DNA of 64,000 nucleotides from Albula goreensis (lineage: Eukaryota > Chordata > Actinopteri > Albuliformes > Albulidae): the NCBI GenBank assembly GCA_022829145.1, contig CM040764.1, positions 18,371,534-18,435,533 on the forward strand, read 5' to 3'. The stretch's first letter is position 1. Each line of letters starts with the position of its first letter. Shown here piece after piece: positions 29,194 to 42,649 of this stretch. Below the pieces are notes generated by a model, which did no database searches, was not told where the DNA came from, and was given only the letters and a program-made list of their open reading frames with translations. Both the position numbers and the translations under genes were made by a program.

Positions 29194-32100
29194 TTATTTT
29201 AGGAGCTGTCTGGAGTGGGAGTGGACAGCCTCCACGAAGGCACCCACGTGCTCTGGGTCCATGTCGGGGTACAATCCGTGCCCCAGGTTGGCGATGTACC
29301 CCCTGGGACCAAAACCTTCCAGCATCTTCTTTACAATCTCCTCTATCCGCTCCTGCAACATGCAACACCTCCATCATCCACTGTGCCAAATAGGCTGAAC
29401 TAATCAAGTGAAAAATGTATTAACCTGAACGATTGCATTTTTAAAACTATTTTTTTAACCATTGTCTCACATCTCCAAAAACCTTTCACATTTCTTCAGA
29501 TATATTATTCTCCCCACTGCAGAGAATAACATGCATTCATTCATAGTAAAAGCAATTTTATATATGTTCATATTTTCAGAAATTAGTAATGTACAATCCA
29601 AAGAAAGGAGCTTTTACAGTATAGAGGTCGCCTGCAATATGAATGTACAGCAGTAACAAATATTTGTCTCCAATGGCCCGCGGGAACATATGTAGCCTTA
29701 TGACCAGCACAGCAGTAAAGGTATTTTCATAATGGTTTTCCAGCTGTAAAGTCCTAAAAACCTTAAGGCTTTGTTTTAATAGTCTAAACTCGTGGTGCAA
29801 TGATAAAAAAGCAAGGTCCCATTGAGGGGTGTGATGACACCTCAGTCTCCCTTCACTATTGAGGTTGACAGTGCTGTGCATGGGGTCTCACCTTGGGTGC
29901 GTAGAGGGCACAGGGGTCCATGTTTCCCTGCAGGGCCACCTTGCCTCCAGTTCGCTCCCTGAAAGCAGAGCCATGGCACACGCTGGATCAAACTCATATG
30001 CTCTTTCTACGGCTGCCACGGGCACACGAAACAGCCCATCCCGGAACATGAGTCAATACCTTCCCTCGGTTAGATAATTGTGACTTGTGAGAGGAGCTGG
30101 CTAGAGCCCTGACTGTTTAGGGGCAGTTAATGATCTGTGCTTTTCCCTGTAATGGGGGGGCGGGGAGAGGGTTGGGGCGCTCACCGTGCCGATCGTGGGT
30201 CAATGGTCCAATCCAGGCCTACTACCTCATAGTGTGACTGAGAGAGATCCTCCAGGGCATAGTGGCCATCTTTCGCAAACACAATCTGTGACAGACAGAC
30301 AGGCGGAGGGAAAGGCCAGTAAGTCGTTATCATGTATCTTTCTCCTGCCAAATGGTTAACACTGGGTGCTTACTACTGGGGTTTCAAAACTGTGTAGTTT
30401 AGTGCCTGTACATTTTAGTGGGTCAGGCTTTCAAAACAAGGTTTCTGGGTGTTAGCCACAGAATGTAGTGTTGGGGATGAGGTAACATGACACCAAAATG
30501 ATGAGGACTATGATTAGCTGTCACTCACTGGCTTTTGAACCAATCAAAATGCAACAACACACAACTATTGCTTCATATTACTGAGTTACTGGTAGCTGCT
30601 CCCATATTTGGAATGATATCTCAGTCTACCATCACGATGAAAGTGCTGAGGCACACCAGATATCAGCAGATATTGCTGCCCTGCAGGACTGGTGACTGAC
30701 AACCCTGACCTACTGCTTATTTGGGGCACTCCAGGGAAAATCATGTATTGGCCAGCAGGGGGCACTCTGCCACACAGGAAAGTAAAACATTCTCAGGTCC
30801 TCATTCACTATGGCCATTAAAGATGCCACAGTAATTATGGGAAAATGCAGGGGTGTTCCCCTCCATTCCCCCCTCCAAGAGTCCTGGCCGTATTCCCAAT
30901 CTGACTCCCATCTGGTCATCTAATCACCCCCCTGTTTAATTGGCTAAATAAATCTTTTCCGCTTCAATGAAACCGTGTGCTGATTATTCTGCCGCAAAAT
31001 GGCTGCAAGCCATGACTCAACAAAACAAAGGAACTAAACAGTGGTCAAGGTGAGATACTTAACTCCAAGCCAGACGACTGTAAAATACTGAGTTACTTGA
31101 AAAGACTAAATGCGTGTGAATGGTCACCTGTATTTTCATTCTTTCATTCATTTAGAGGTGCTCTCCCCTGAAAAGCATCCGCTGGTGACAAATGAGGTGA
31201 GATTCCATTTCGGCTCCGGTTTAAAATAAACATGGGCCATCCAGTGGTGAAATACCAAACTGCAATGCCTAGTCCTGCTGGGTAACAAACCACTATGTTC
31301 TAGATAGCAAACTGCATTGCCTCTTTGTGGTATGATTAGCCACTTCTGTACTTTATTGAGGGTTTTACAATGATATTTTTACTTGAAATTTGTGTGATTC
31401 TGAGTCTGAATATGTAATTTCCCATGAATATCACAGTACCTTTAAGTTGATAAATTGTACTGAACTCATTGTAAAAATTACTTGAGTCTACTACAGATAA
31501 TACACTTTGTATCAATATGTGGTAACAATGCCTCATTTTGAATAAAAGATTAGGATATCCATATAGGAGTCAAGATTACAAGCCCAGTTTCTTAACATGG
31601 CATCGCTACTGTATGCAGTTAAATGGGTAAAATGCAAAATCATAAGAACATGTAAGCCACTTTGTCAGCATGGTCAGAAATGACAGAAAATGTTCTGTAT
31701 ATTAAAGAGGTTTCCATGTGTTTATTAAATTATGTGGCTGCTTAGGGCAGGAGCGGAGGTTTGGAACAGCGTAAGCGGCACTCACCATTGGCACGCTGTC
31801 CTGGCTTGACTCCTTCAGCCGTTCTTTGACCTGTCGTGCAATATCCCGCAGGTATGGCAGGCAGAACTCCTTGAACTCCACTGGGCCCAAGATCCCTGCG
31901 TGGGACTCAAACACTTGCAGGGCCTGCACAGCCAGGGCAACATATTTCACTTCGTCAGTCACAAGATACAGAGCTACGAAGCTCCACTTTGTAGCAGTCT
32001 GATGTCTGAGTGAGGTATGACGAGGGTGCGTCCCAGTACTGGTAAAATGTATCCTCCTTTCCTCCCCTACCACCTCGCCTCCTGTGTGCCCTGGAAAATC

Positions 32101-32932
32101 AATCTTTGTATCCTTCCTCCCTTCAGCATCCCAATACTGGTGTCAAACCCGGCTCAAAGTCTGAGGAACTTGGTTAGACAGTAGTCTGTATGTGCTGTGG
32201 TGTTGCATGGTAAGTGTTGCATGTTGTGTGTATGTTTTCCCTTAGTTACAATGACCAAATGCAGCCATCCCTTCCTTCCACCTGTATCCGCCCCATTCAC
32301 CTGTGCCCCTGCTGCCACCTGTCCCAGCAGGTACTCCACGATTACGTTGGTCAGCTGGCGCAGCAGCCTGTGACTTGCGTCTGGATGTGAGTAGAGCCAG
32401 CGCTTCGCCTTGGAGTAGGTAGTGGACCCACCTCCTTCAATCATGTATGCCATCAAAGTCCACTGCAGAGAGAAATCACAGAATTCAGACAACATATAAA
32501 CCATCTGTAACTGTATAGACATAAAGACATCATGACTCTAGACTGTTAGAAGAGAGAACATCAATGTTTCAGACCCTGGAATGAACATCTGTGTGTTTCC
32601 AGTCTGCTATGGTGTGTGGAGTGTATGAACGGTTTTACAATGCTCAATGTTCACCTATTTCAGCATTATCTGAATACATTTTTTACATTTTTGACACACC
32701 TGGGTTACGGTGTGAGCAGGGTGTCTTACCGGGGCCCCAGTGAACCCAATGAGCGGGACCTTGCCCTCCAGCTTGTGGCGGGTGAGGGTGATTGCGCTGA
32801 AGACGTAGCCTAACTCAGCTGCCACGTCCACTTCAGGCCGCAGCCTCTGGAGGTCATCTGGGTCTTTCAGGGGATTGGGGAATGAGGGGCCCTTTCCTGG
32901 GACCATCTCAACACTCATGCCCAAGGCCTAAT

Positions 32933-33002
<70 letters not shown>

Positions 33003-34744
33003 GATTTAACATGACCACTCCACTGGCAGGTGTGCTGTTCCATGTAGGCCCTCTAAAGACCTGTGACAGTGCACAGAATGTGAAGGAGGCAGCATCTTCA
33101 GTACAAACTGCATGAGGGGTGACTGGGCAGAAAGCAAGCCTCCAGTCACCCTTTGGACAAACACACTCACCTGTGGGACCACCAGGATGTCTGAGAAGAT
33201 GATCGCTGCATCAAATGGGAAGCGCCTCAAAGGCTGGAATTGGGGAGAAATAATAATTTAAAACCCAGTGTGTGCATGTATTTATCTCATTACTACATCA
33301 ACATACGAGCCAAAACCCAGCTCTAGCAAGCAGTACAGGCCTCACCTGCAACGTGAGCTCACAGCAGGCCTCGGGTGACCGGCATGTCTCAAAGAAGTCC
33401 TTCCCAGCTCTGAACTCACGAAACTCTGCAAAGGCAAAGTATTCCATGTCAATTCCTGCCACACGCTGTAGATCACAGCTGAAGCCAGGTCCAGTGTGAT
33501 ACCATTTCAAGATGAATACCTTTCAAAGAAGTCTTTGAAATTCAATATACTCTTGCCTACCACAAAATCATTGATACAAAACACATTACAATTAAGCCTA
33601 ATGTAATCTAAAATTCAATTCACTGTGAATTTCCAATTTAAATGCACATTGAAAAATACAAAAATTTCATCAACATATGTTCTGAAATTATACCATAAGT
33701 CACTGACAGTGACACTAATACAGCCTAGCTCCTACATACCCTTCCCACTTGAGAAGCGAAATACATTCTATACATTGAGGCAGGAGACATACTGCCTTAA
33801 TGTATACTTACTGTAACGGGTTTAAATTCCAGTTTTAAAAATATAGTATATAGATATAAAGTTATGTGTTTATTTTCAGCACAGCTAGTAGAGGAAATCA
33901 CCTGGGAGATAGCGGCCGGCCTGTCTCATACACCACACAGGTACTTGATGCGTTTCCTCTCCACGGGCGGCCCGCAGGAAAAGATCATTTTTTAGTTCTG
34001 GAAAATCCTTTGGACTGAAACCCCATTTTGTAAGTTAAGAACAGTCATCACTCATATATGAGAAAACATTACAGAACGTTCGTGGCTATCCGTGGACACT
34101 GGCTAGCCGACAACCTGTCATCTGCACAGTATCCTCAAACATAACATGCATTAACTAATGCATCTAATAACATTTAAAAAATAAAGTAAGTAATAAAGGT
34201 GTCAGTCCTACGTGAAGTATCTGAAGACTCCATTACATTTTATTATCCAATCTCCCTCCCATCCGCGTTGTTATCACTCCACAGGCAACCCCCGTGGACA
34301 ACAATAAGCGGGTGTTTACGAATGATAAGCTCTTTCTCAACCGGCAAAATAACCGCTGCTTCGCTCAAACTGGGTAGCTCGCAACGACATATGCCTATAC
34401 ATAGGTAAAGCATACTCTGATTAGCTGGCAACTAGCTACATTACATTAAATCAAATCAAAGTATAAGATTAGCGGTAACCATCTTCTTAAATCTTAATGT
34501 ATGGTTGAAACAGCAAGCTAGGTAGCTGTCATATTGTCCAGTATCTCAACATGCGACATGTTTCTATACGTAACGTCTGAAGCAAGCCAGTAAGACAGTT
34601 GGGTCAATTTCTTAGCCTCAAAAAAACCAAGTTGGTAGAAATTTCCATCAGTGATCGCGCACTGCATGGCCTGTTACCAGCAAGCCGGCTATGTAGTTAC
34701 ACTCAATGTAAAATATGTAACACATACCAAATTATCGTATCCAT
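29194..34744 (-). CDS. urod: Uroporphyrinogen decarboxylase
   Basis: This cytosolic haem-pathway enzyme (EC 4.1.1.37) converts uroporphyrinogen III to coproporphyrinogen III. Ten exons in transcript order are 34744-34728, 34014-33902, 33425-33346, 33233-33171, 32927-32730, 32462-32301, 31923-31786, 30285-30185, 29958-29892 and 29352-29194 (TAA). They sum to 1098 nt, or 365 residues, against 367 in human; all junctions are GT-AG and in phase. Known active-site residues are in place: the two arginines in [10 protein letters not shown] (about 36 and 40), Asp in FSDILVV, Tyr in AYMIEGGG, Ser in FESHAG and His in [16 protein letters not shown]. Exon 1 supplies only MDTII and two bases of the next codon. 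This start is chosen because it gives the right phase into [10 protein letters not shown], and the upstream ATG is followed at once by TAG. The gene looks intact. Confidence 0.96.
32934..33001. repeat. (CA)n microsatellite, (TG)n on the urod transcript strand
   Basis: About 33 uninterrupted units lie in urod intron 4. On the minus strand the TG tract stops only four bases before the AG of the acceptor for the exon at 32927-32730, so it occupies the position of the polypyrimidine tract. Confidence 0.97.
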
Positions 34745-37242
34745 GATGACAATGTCAGCACGTCTGGTTGCAAAGAGGCTACGATGTGACTTGACTTCAG
34801 ACTGTCGGGCACAGACTTCTAACTACATGGAGGAACTCATTCTTTAGTTACGCCCATCGATAAAATCTACTACAGTGCGCAGACATTTTCCTAAGAAATT
34901 GAAGGACAACCCATGCTTACCATGTGACTGCAGAATGCGAATCATATTCCGCTCTTGGTGGCCCACGTGAGTGGACCCGGAAACACGATTTCCCATTCTT
35001 TTTCGGGGAAAGCAATTACCAAACCGTGTATATAAGTAGTGTGCTTATTGCACAATTATGGAACTTCGTATTAGCAGAAAATGTAGTTCATTGTTACCAC
35101 ACGTCGTTATCTGATTGGTCGGCTGATGAGGAGCATATGTGAAATATACATGTGTATGAGTGTTCAGCAAGTTTAACCAACATTGTACTAACCAAACCGT
35201 CTGTTGGAAAACAGGGATAGAGACTTCCATGTTTGGAGACAGGTCCTCTCCCTGAAGTCTGTCATATCAAACTGTTATGCAGATCTATCCGCTTTTCATC
35301 ACGATGGAGCCACAGAACAGATCCTAAAAAAGGTGTACCTTACAAAGTTTTGTCTTTGTAAGCCTATATTAGTGTTTCATTTTAGTATTCACACGAAACA
35401 CCAAGGAGGCTTAAACTAAAAGCCTTTATTATGTGTTTTAGCATATTTTATATGCAAATAATATGAACAAAATGTTTGCACTAAGGAAACTACTTTTACC
35501 ATTTTTTTCTAAGAATTGATAATGACACTGAAGCTCCTCTCAGACCCAAGATAGATATTTATAAATAACCATTTAGACCCAGTCTTGGTTGGAAAGGCAT
35601 ATGTACTTTCTTGCAGTCTTTTTTTATCACAAAATGACACTGCACTTGTCTATCGAGTGAAATGCAATTAAGAAATGTATAAGGACATTGCCTGTCACTT
35701 TTGATGTGGGCTATTTCTGAATCTCACCGAGACAATGTAGGCCAGATGCATCCAGCCTTCATGCACGGAAAATAATATTATCAAGCCCAGAAAGGGGCAT
35801 GATTTCCAGAAATTAATGTGTTTATGAGCACCACATGCATACACTGAACATATACATGTATACTTCCTTGGAGTCTTTTCAAAGAAATCATGAGAAAAAT
35901 GGCATGGCAGCTCTTTCATATCGTAAATAACATACACTCGATCTTTTGTAATAAAGGCATTGCGAGGAACCTTTTTTCTTCACCTGAAAATTGGAAAATC
36001 ACCAAAAAACGTGTGTTTGCTGCCCTCTGGTGATATCCATGTAATAATGCCTGGGAAAACCAACGTAAGTCTCCAGTAATTACATTATATGAACACCAGA
36101 GGGCGCAATCTAGAGCACTCTCATATTTGTAAACTTGCAGAAATACAGGAACCTTACGCTGGCAAAGTATACGTTCATGAAGCGCGTGTACTGACTATTG
36201 CCTTTTTCGTTCTACATATTGGACTCAATATTATATTATTTTACCTTACATCCTCTTCACTGCAATGGAATGCTTTTTAAACGTCTGCACCCCTGTTTGT
36301 AACTTCCAAGTTCAACCAGAAAAATGTGCAAGGAGAAAAAAAAAAAGTTTACTTAGTTTTAGTGCTCTCGCGTTAATGACTCCTCTCTTTCAAGTGCCTG
36401 CAATCATCGGAGAGCCATTTACAGCAACCCCGTGAATTTGCTCAAGGTGATAATACCAAGCAGAACTGTATACTTAAAAACTGTTCATTTATTAGCTAAC
36501 TAAACTGCAATTATTTATTGTTTTTAATCTGAACATGACAAAATGAAATACATTTTTGAAAATTTATTAGAGATAAAACCCTTGAATATCAGATTTACGA
36601 AGACAGACGTTTAAATAATTTTTTTTAAAAAAATCAACAACCATGTTTTCATGTTGTCATTCTGTATGGTCCGTGCCCTGAGCCGAACAGAATCTGTACA
36701 AGCACGGACCATACACGGAGCTCACTGAAATGTGGCAGGAATCCAACTGTTGCCTTAAGATATGTTCAAACCAACAGACGCTTGTATACTACACATTAGT
36801 TATTACTGAAGTTGTTTTAAACATCCATGTATTTTTCAAGATCATTACTTTGATCAGAGAGAAGTTTCATTGGACAAATGAATTATAATTTTTATCAATA
36901 CATTTTCTTGTTCTACGCTGTTAGCTATCTACCAAACCATCTGTTTGGAAAATTAATTATACTAGAGTTTCTAGTCTAGTCCAGACTTTATTGAATTACT
37001 CTTTCCCCCATGGGAAACGTGTTTGTTCACCGTTCCCACAGCTAAAATGTTTCAATATTTGGTATCACGTGTGTTCTAGTTGACGTTGGATCTCCAGGCT
37101 GTCACATATGTTCACATAATTCACCTGACAAAAGCAACTAGCTAGATCACGGTTTTTACAGTAGCCATTTTACATTTAAACAGACATACAAATTTGGTTT
37201 CATTGATTTACATATTTTACTGGGGCAATATCCGCAAGCAAA
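34745..37242. other. Divergent intergenic/promoter region of urod and dmrtb1
   Basis: No ORF with family resemblance is present. The urod-proximal part should hold its 5' UTR and promoter. An E-box CACGTG at 34964-34969 and an ETS-type CCGGAA at 34977-34982 are visible, but any role is inferred. A perfect 14-bp inverted repeat lies at 36663-36715. The rest is AT-rich. Confidence 0.6.
36663..36715. repeat. 14-bp perfect inverted repeat upstream of dmrtb1
   Basis: TGTATGGTCCGTGC at 36663-36676 pairs with GCACGGACCATACA at 36702-36715, with a 25-nt spacer. It lies about 530 bp before the dmrtb1 start codon. It could be a hairpin, a cruciform, or paired sites for a dimeric factor. No known element was recognised. 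Confidence 0.85.
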
Positions 37243-39613
37243 ATGCCAGCAAATTCAAAACTAGACTCTCCTTTGAAAAAATCAAATCGCAAAGTTGTAC
37301 GCAATCCAAAATGTGCAAGATGTAGGAACCATGGATTCGTCGTGCAACTGAAGGGTCACGCGGGGAAGTGTCCATTTTCTTCTTGTGATTGCTGGAAATG
37401 CTCGCTGATCACAGAGAGAACGAAAATTATGGCGATCCAGAGACAAATGGGGAAAAAACAAGAGCCTTTTTCGGCTGTTAGCAGTAGCCACAGAGAGGCG
37501 CAGCCACAAGCGGGTGACAGCATGGAAGACATCGATGTCATTCATGATTCAACGAATATGTCTGACAGCGAAAGCGTGCCAAATCTCAGTTCCTTAGCGG
37601 GACAACGGTCAGATCCAGTGAACGTAAGGAAGGAAACCGTGATAAAAATGCCTCCGGCTCGGCGAATCGAGGCGGACGGCAAGACTTATGCCGAGCTAGT
37701 TACAGTTCAGTCTGTCAACGAAGAAACAAACAAAACCAATGAATTGCGAGAACCAACAGGTACACCTACGACCATAACAGGAGGTGGGCCTGCAGCTGTC
37801 GCCTTAAATTGTGAAAACATGCGATATGGTGGCCCTCCATGGAACGGAGTACAAGGTAAAACCTTTATGATGGGCAGAAGTCAGTTAGCGATCAAATGAG
37901 CGCCTGTTGGTTTTTCCTCCACACTAGCTAAGCTATCCAAGTCGACGAGCCTTTCAAAAATGTCAGTGATTTTTGCAAGTTGGTCAGTGACAGGCGAACT
38001 GTCAACTTCTTTGTACTTGGTGTTATAATTACTGTTTTGTACTTTTCAGCCACGGCACACTTTCCTGGCGAATACGTCATCGCAGCGGTGGCTCAACGGG
38101 ACATGTACTCCGGTGAACTGATGAGTTTGCCGTTTCCCATAAAACTGTACTCTCCATACCCCAACGGCTACAGATACCCTACCATTCTCTTGAACGTGCC
38201 GCCGCCGCGCCCACCTGTTCCAGGGTCCTTTCATGATCCTCACTTGGGCTTACCCAATTTCCATTCCAGCGCATTACCCTATTCCCCAGAAGCCCGCCCT
38301 GCACAGGTGAGACTCCACACATTACACTGATATCGATTGAGGCCCACGCTGAAACATTTTGAATGTCAACCTGCACGCATGATCTATTAAATATACCAGC
38401 GTGTTAGTAAATGATTCTCTCTCCCCAAAGTTTTTGGATGAATCCTTTTTTCTATTTGCAATCCAGTTGACCTCTACTCTTAACCAGTTGACTTACAGAT
38501 GTAACCATAACAAGCAGCCTTCCTAAGGTTAAAATCATAATCACATCGCAGTAGGGCAAATATGCATTAACAAACTATCTTAAAATTGTGCAAAAATTGA
38601 AACATATTTCCTGCAATAAGAAGTGTAGCAATGGCAACTGAAGTGTCAAAAGACCATTGTGAAAGTTTTCTTTTATCCCCCAAAGTTGCATGATTTTACA
38701 TTGATGTCAATGGGGAGTTGTGATGTTTCCACCTCACATATGACATTTCCATGCCTTCACTTCTTTCACTGGCTGAGGTTGGTCTTTGCAGTCTAGTTAT
38801 AATGGCGGTGTTAAAGTACACCCATGCATTGGACCTGCAGACGATATAATTGTAAGCCCATTACCAAGCAGTACTTGTTAGGTCTCTTGGATGCAGAAGG
38901 CAAAAGTGTCTTGAGATTGTGAGAGTGTGAGTTTGAGACAGGTGTGTGCATATTGGCCCCCAGGAGTGCCCGGGCCCCTTCCTCCCCCCTCTGTCAGCTT
39001 TTCCACAGAGCCTACAGGGAGAGCTCCCCCCTAGACACGCCCCTCACCCCAGCGTCTACAAGCACAGAGAGCAGGTGGGAGGTATGTCACCCCAGCGGAC
39101 ACACCACTAAACAGACAGCCAGATCCTGCCTTCCTTCTGTCCTCTCTGCCACCTAAGAAGGTAACAGGAGGTTCTGGTGTTATTTAATTCTTTATGAATA
39201 TCCATGAAAGAGTTATCCTCAAGGACAGAACATTCATTGGCATCAGTACTGTCAGTGGATACAGAACCTACAAATCATTTGGAATGAGGAGCTGGCTATC
39301 TGGTTACTATATAAAATGTGGTATAATGTTCACTCTCACCAAAAATTCAGTGACAGTATGAAACTTAGCACAAAGACACACTGTTTATCTTACATTTACA
39401 CTACTGTGAAGTATTAAATGTTATGGCAGTACATAAATCAGAAAGTATTCATAACTGCTGTGCTCTGGTGTAAAATTAAAGTGGTAACAGAAGGGTAGCT
39501 CATGTGCAGTAATGATGTCCAATCTCTCCACTACAGATGACCAGTTTCATGGGAGTCGACTGTCCAACCGTGGAGAGGGCCCTTTGACCGCTAACGCAGT
39601 CCAAACACTGTGA
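37243..39613 (+). CDS. dmrtb1: DM-domain transcription factor DMRTB1 (Dmrt6)
   Basis: Four exons (37243-37855, 38050-38306, 38964-39081, 39537-39613) give 354 residues, against about 342 for human DMRTB1. The DM domain (about residues 20-72) has its full ligand set: Cys24, Cys27, His30, His39, Cys43, Cys48, Cys50, Cys53. The stretch GF..Q.KGHAGKC matches DMRTB1 better than DMRT1-5. The rest is low in complexity and proline-rich, as in the family. DMRT6 is a nuclear regulator of germ-cell differentiation in vertebrates (family knowledge). Exons 1 and 2 are firm. Exons 3 and 4 rest on good splice sites and an open frame, and the last donor could instead be at 39074, giving a different tail that stops near 39587. 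Orthology is inferred from the DM domain and linkage. Confidence 0.82.
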
Positions 39614-40760
39614 CCTGTAGCCTCCTCATACCTACAGTTTAACATGGTACTACATGAACAGTTCAAAAGAAATGTTGATGGTTCAGTTAAGAATGACAAA
39701 GGAAAATAATTTTGTTCCTGATTATAATTTCACTAGATTTCAACTGATGTTCTTGGAACTTGAGCTGCAGTCAGAGGAAATGTTAATACATACTTATAAT
39801 TTACTTCCTTGTTGAAGCTGCAAGCACATAGAATGTGTAGCTCAAGGAAATAAAACAAACAACACATTCTTACTAGTTTTGTTGGGGCAAAGAAAGTCAA
39901 AAAGGTTGAGGATCTGTGGTTTAAATGCATAGTAAGTACACATCATACTTATTTCAGACTGTGTTACTCACGAAACTGAGAAGTAACATTTGTGTATTGG
40001 TTTAATGTAACAAAATTCCACTTATCATGGTCGTTTTTCTAACCCCTTAATTAAGACTATAAAACTGCATAAAATACCTTTGAATTTACACATTATATCC
40101 CCTTAATATTCTACAATTTGAAATGAAATTATCTAGAGAGAAATATTTTGGTGTTAAAATACCAATAGTCTCAAATACTGTTTCAAAAACAGGTACAGTG
40201 AGTGTTGAACACTCCATTAAAATCCATCATTAGATTAACATATAATCTGTTGTTATATTAACATATGTGAAAGAATGTTCATAATTATATATCTCTGAGA
40301 ATTATACTGTGAGTATGTTGTGAAATTAGGATAAAGAAAAGGAAAAGTTTTACTCAGAGGTATTCTCATGTGCCATTTGTGTTATCAAAATTTCTTCAGA
40401 ATATTTTGAAAATAGTACATAATAATCTTACATGGCAAAATATACTAAAATGTATAATCATATGGAAGTTACTGCAGTGGTTTGTAGAATGTCTATGGTG
40501 GTCCATACACTATGCCTCATAATGAATGTGTTATAAGATGGTAAATGTTTAGTTGTTGTACCAGTATATGCCTCTTCAGTTCAACATTTGTGCTCAGATA
40601 TGTTTGTGTCTTTGAAGCACATGATGCATCACAGGGACCGACTTTGCTTCAGATTCCAGAGTTCAGAGGGGGTGGGTTCACCCTTTAGTAAGAGAATCCT
40701 GTGTCTTGTGTTTCCCTGTTCGTGTTCACTACATAAATCAATAAAAAAAAACATGGCATT
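39614..40760 (+). other. 3' UTR of dmrtb1 with poly(A) signals
   Basis: AT-rich DNA follows the proposed stop. AATAAA occurs at 39849-39854 and again at 40740-40745, where it is followed by an A-run. Either could end the transcript. No ORF of interest is present. Confidence 0.5.
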
Positions 40761-42610
40761 TTGTATGTGTATGGTTTTTTGGGTAATATGTTATTGTACT
40801 TGCATCTTGCACTCAAGTGTGATTTTGTAGTTCACATGTCAAAATGTTAAGTGTCATTTCATTTTTGCATGGCAGCACCATCATGCTGACGATCGGGGGA
40901 GCATAATGTCCTTCATAAAGAAGGAATCACCACATGTAGACCTGTCCACCTCATTGTATTGACCATTACTATTGACCCCTGGTAGCCTATCAGGATTTCC
41001 TCCTGTAAATTTACCCGGATTATGCTCGTTTTATGGTATTAACCCAGTTCAAATTCACAGCACCTGCAAACTGTAGAAGCAGCTGTAAACTGCACACTTG
41101 GGAAAAACACATACAGATGGTGGTAAGGGGAAGGATATTCATCCTTCACAAAACCAAATCAGATGAGCGTTTCAATTGTGTGTGAGATACTGAGCCAGCA
41201 GAAGAGAAGGGTGTTTCTGAAGAGGGCCCATTGTGGATTAACGATGCGAGCTTAGCTCATGTGAAAGACTCACCAGTTTGCCAGGTCACAAGTGAGCATT
41301 ATGGTGGCAAGAGTGACATCAGAGCTATTCATCTCTATGTAGTCATCTGCCAGGCCGCATAGCTCTGTGCTTTCACTCAGGGACGGTGCAGTACCAGTAC
41401 CCCCTCAACATTAAGCCTGGGCTGCTATTTTTAAACAAAGCATACAGATGGCATTAATAATGTTAATGCTTGGGTCCCCCAAAATAACCACTGGCCCCAT
41501 CCTGGCTCTCCCATTTGAAATGGTTTAGGGGCCCACTGGATTCACTGCTGTATGAGATGCATAGGAATGTGGAGGAGGCAGAGACTGCTCCCATTGTGTC
41601 CGGTAATTGTCTCTCAAAGAGTGAGATTGTGGGTGTTGTGGTCAGCAGCATCATCAAGACGATGATGACCCCCCCCGACCCACCAACCCTGTCTGCTTGT
41701 CCTTGTGGGGTAGGGGGATCCTGGACTATCAGGACATCTCTGTGTTTCCCTCCTGAGTCTGTGAGTTATAACGTCCAGGGGGATGGGCTTAGTTTGTCTC
41801 TGCCCGCCTCAATAACCAGATATGCAGATGAATCAGAAAATCAGCCCCGGCTTTGCTCAGACCCACAGCGACCATCACGGCTCTGTTACCTCTCCACAAA
41901 ACAGAAAGGAGTTACCAGATAACCTCTGACTTCCGCACAAGCAGTTTTATCTTGATGTTCCCTGAGGAATACAAAGAAATGGTGCTGCTTTGAGGTGGTT
42001 CTGACAGGTACGTTCCCATCCTTATCCATCTTCCATAGCAACCTGGATAGAATTTGTATATTCTTCAAATGTGTAATACTGCACATAATTTAATGTGGTG
42101 GAGTTTGCACAATGTGTGGATTAATATGATTTACTTCAACATAATGTGGCCCATTTTTAAATGAGGGTTCATTAGTTTGAAGGCGGGGGGGGGCCTTGTG
42201 GTACATGATGATTTTGAGATTTATGTCTCACTGAGATGCTCAGGTACATAATTCCAAAGTGTGGAGGCGTACCCTGAAAAATCTAAGTCATGTGTAGACA
42301 TTTAGCAAATGATTCTGGGCATATATGGACTCCAATAGTAGGGAACACCTGAGCAGGTAGTACCAAACCTGAACTTGTGCTCCACAGAAGTTAAAGGGGA
42401 GATACCAATGAGAGAGGTTGGGAAAATCCATGAAATGTTCAGAAATTCATGTGAATTTTCAGAAGCAGGGAAAGTTGCAGTACAGCCAGTCGTATCTTTG
42501 GAGGGAGAGCAAATCTACTAAAATGGAACTGATGCTAAGATTGTAATCAATGTAAGGATACTAGGCCAGAAGGATTCATTATAGGGATGATGTAAGAATG
42601 CCCTTTTTAC

Positions 42611-42649
<39 letters not shown>

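Noticed and set aside
33298-33510. Read-through frame upstream of urod exon 3 (MEYFAFAEF)
   Set aside because: It does not match UROD. The acceptor at 33426 and the exon at 34014-33902 restore the conserved GRYLPEFRE junction.
41515-41922. 135-codon + strand ORF upstream of tmem125
   Set aside because: No recognisable domain, no convincing splice or poly(A) context, and it lies in intergenic DNA. Chance or regulatory sequence is more likely.
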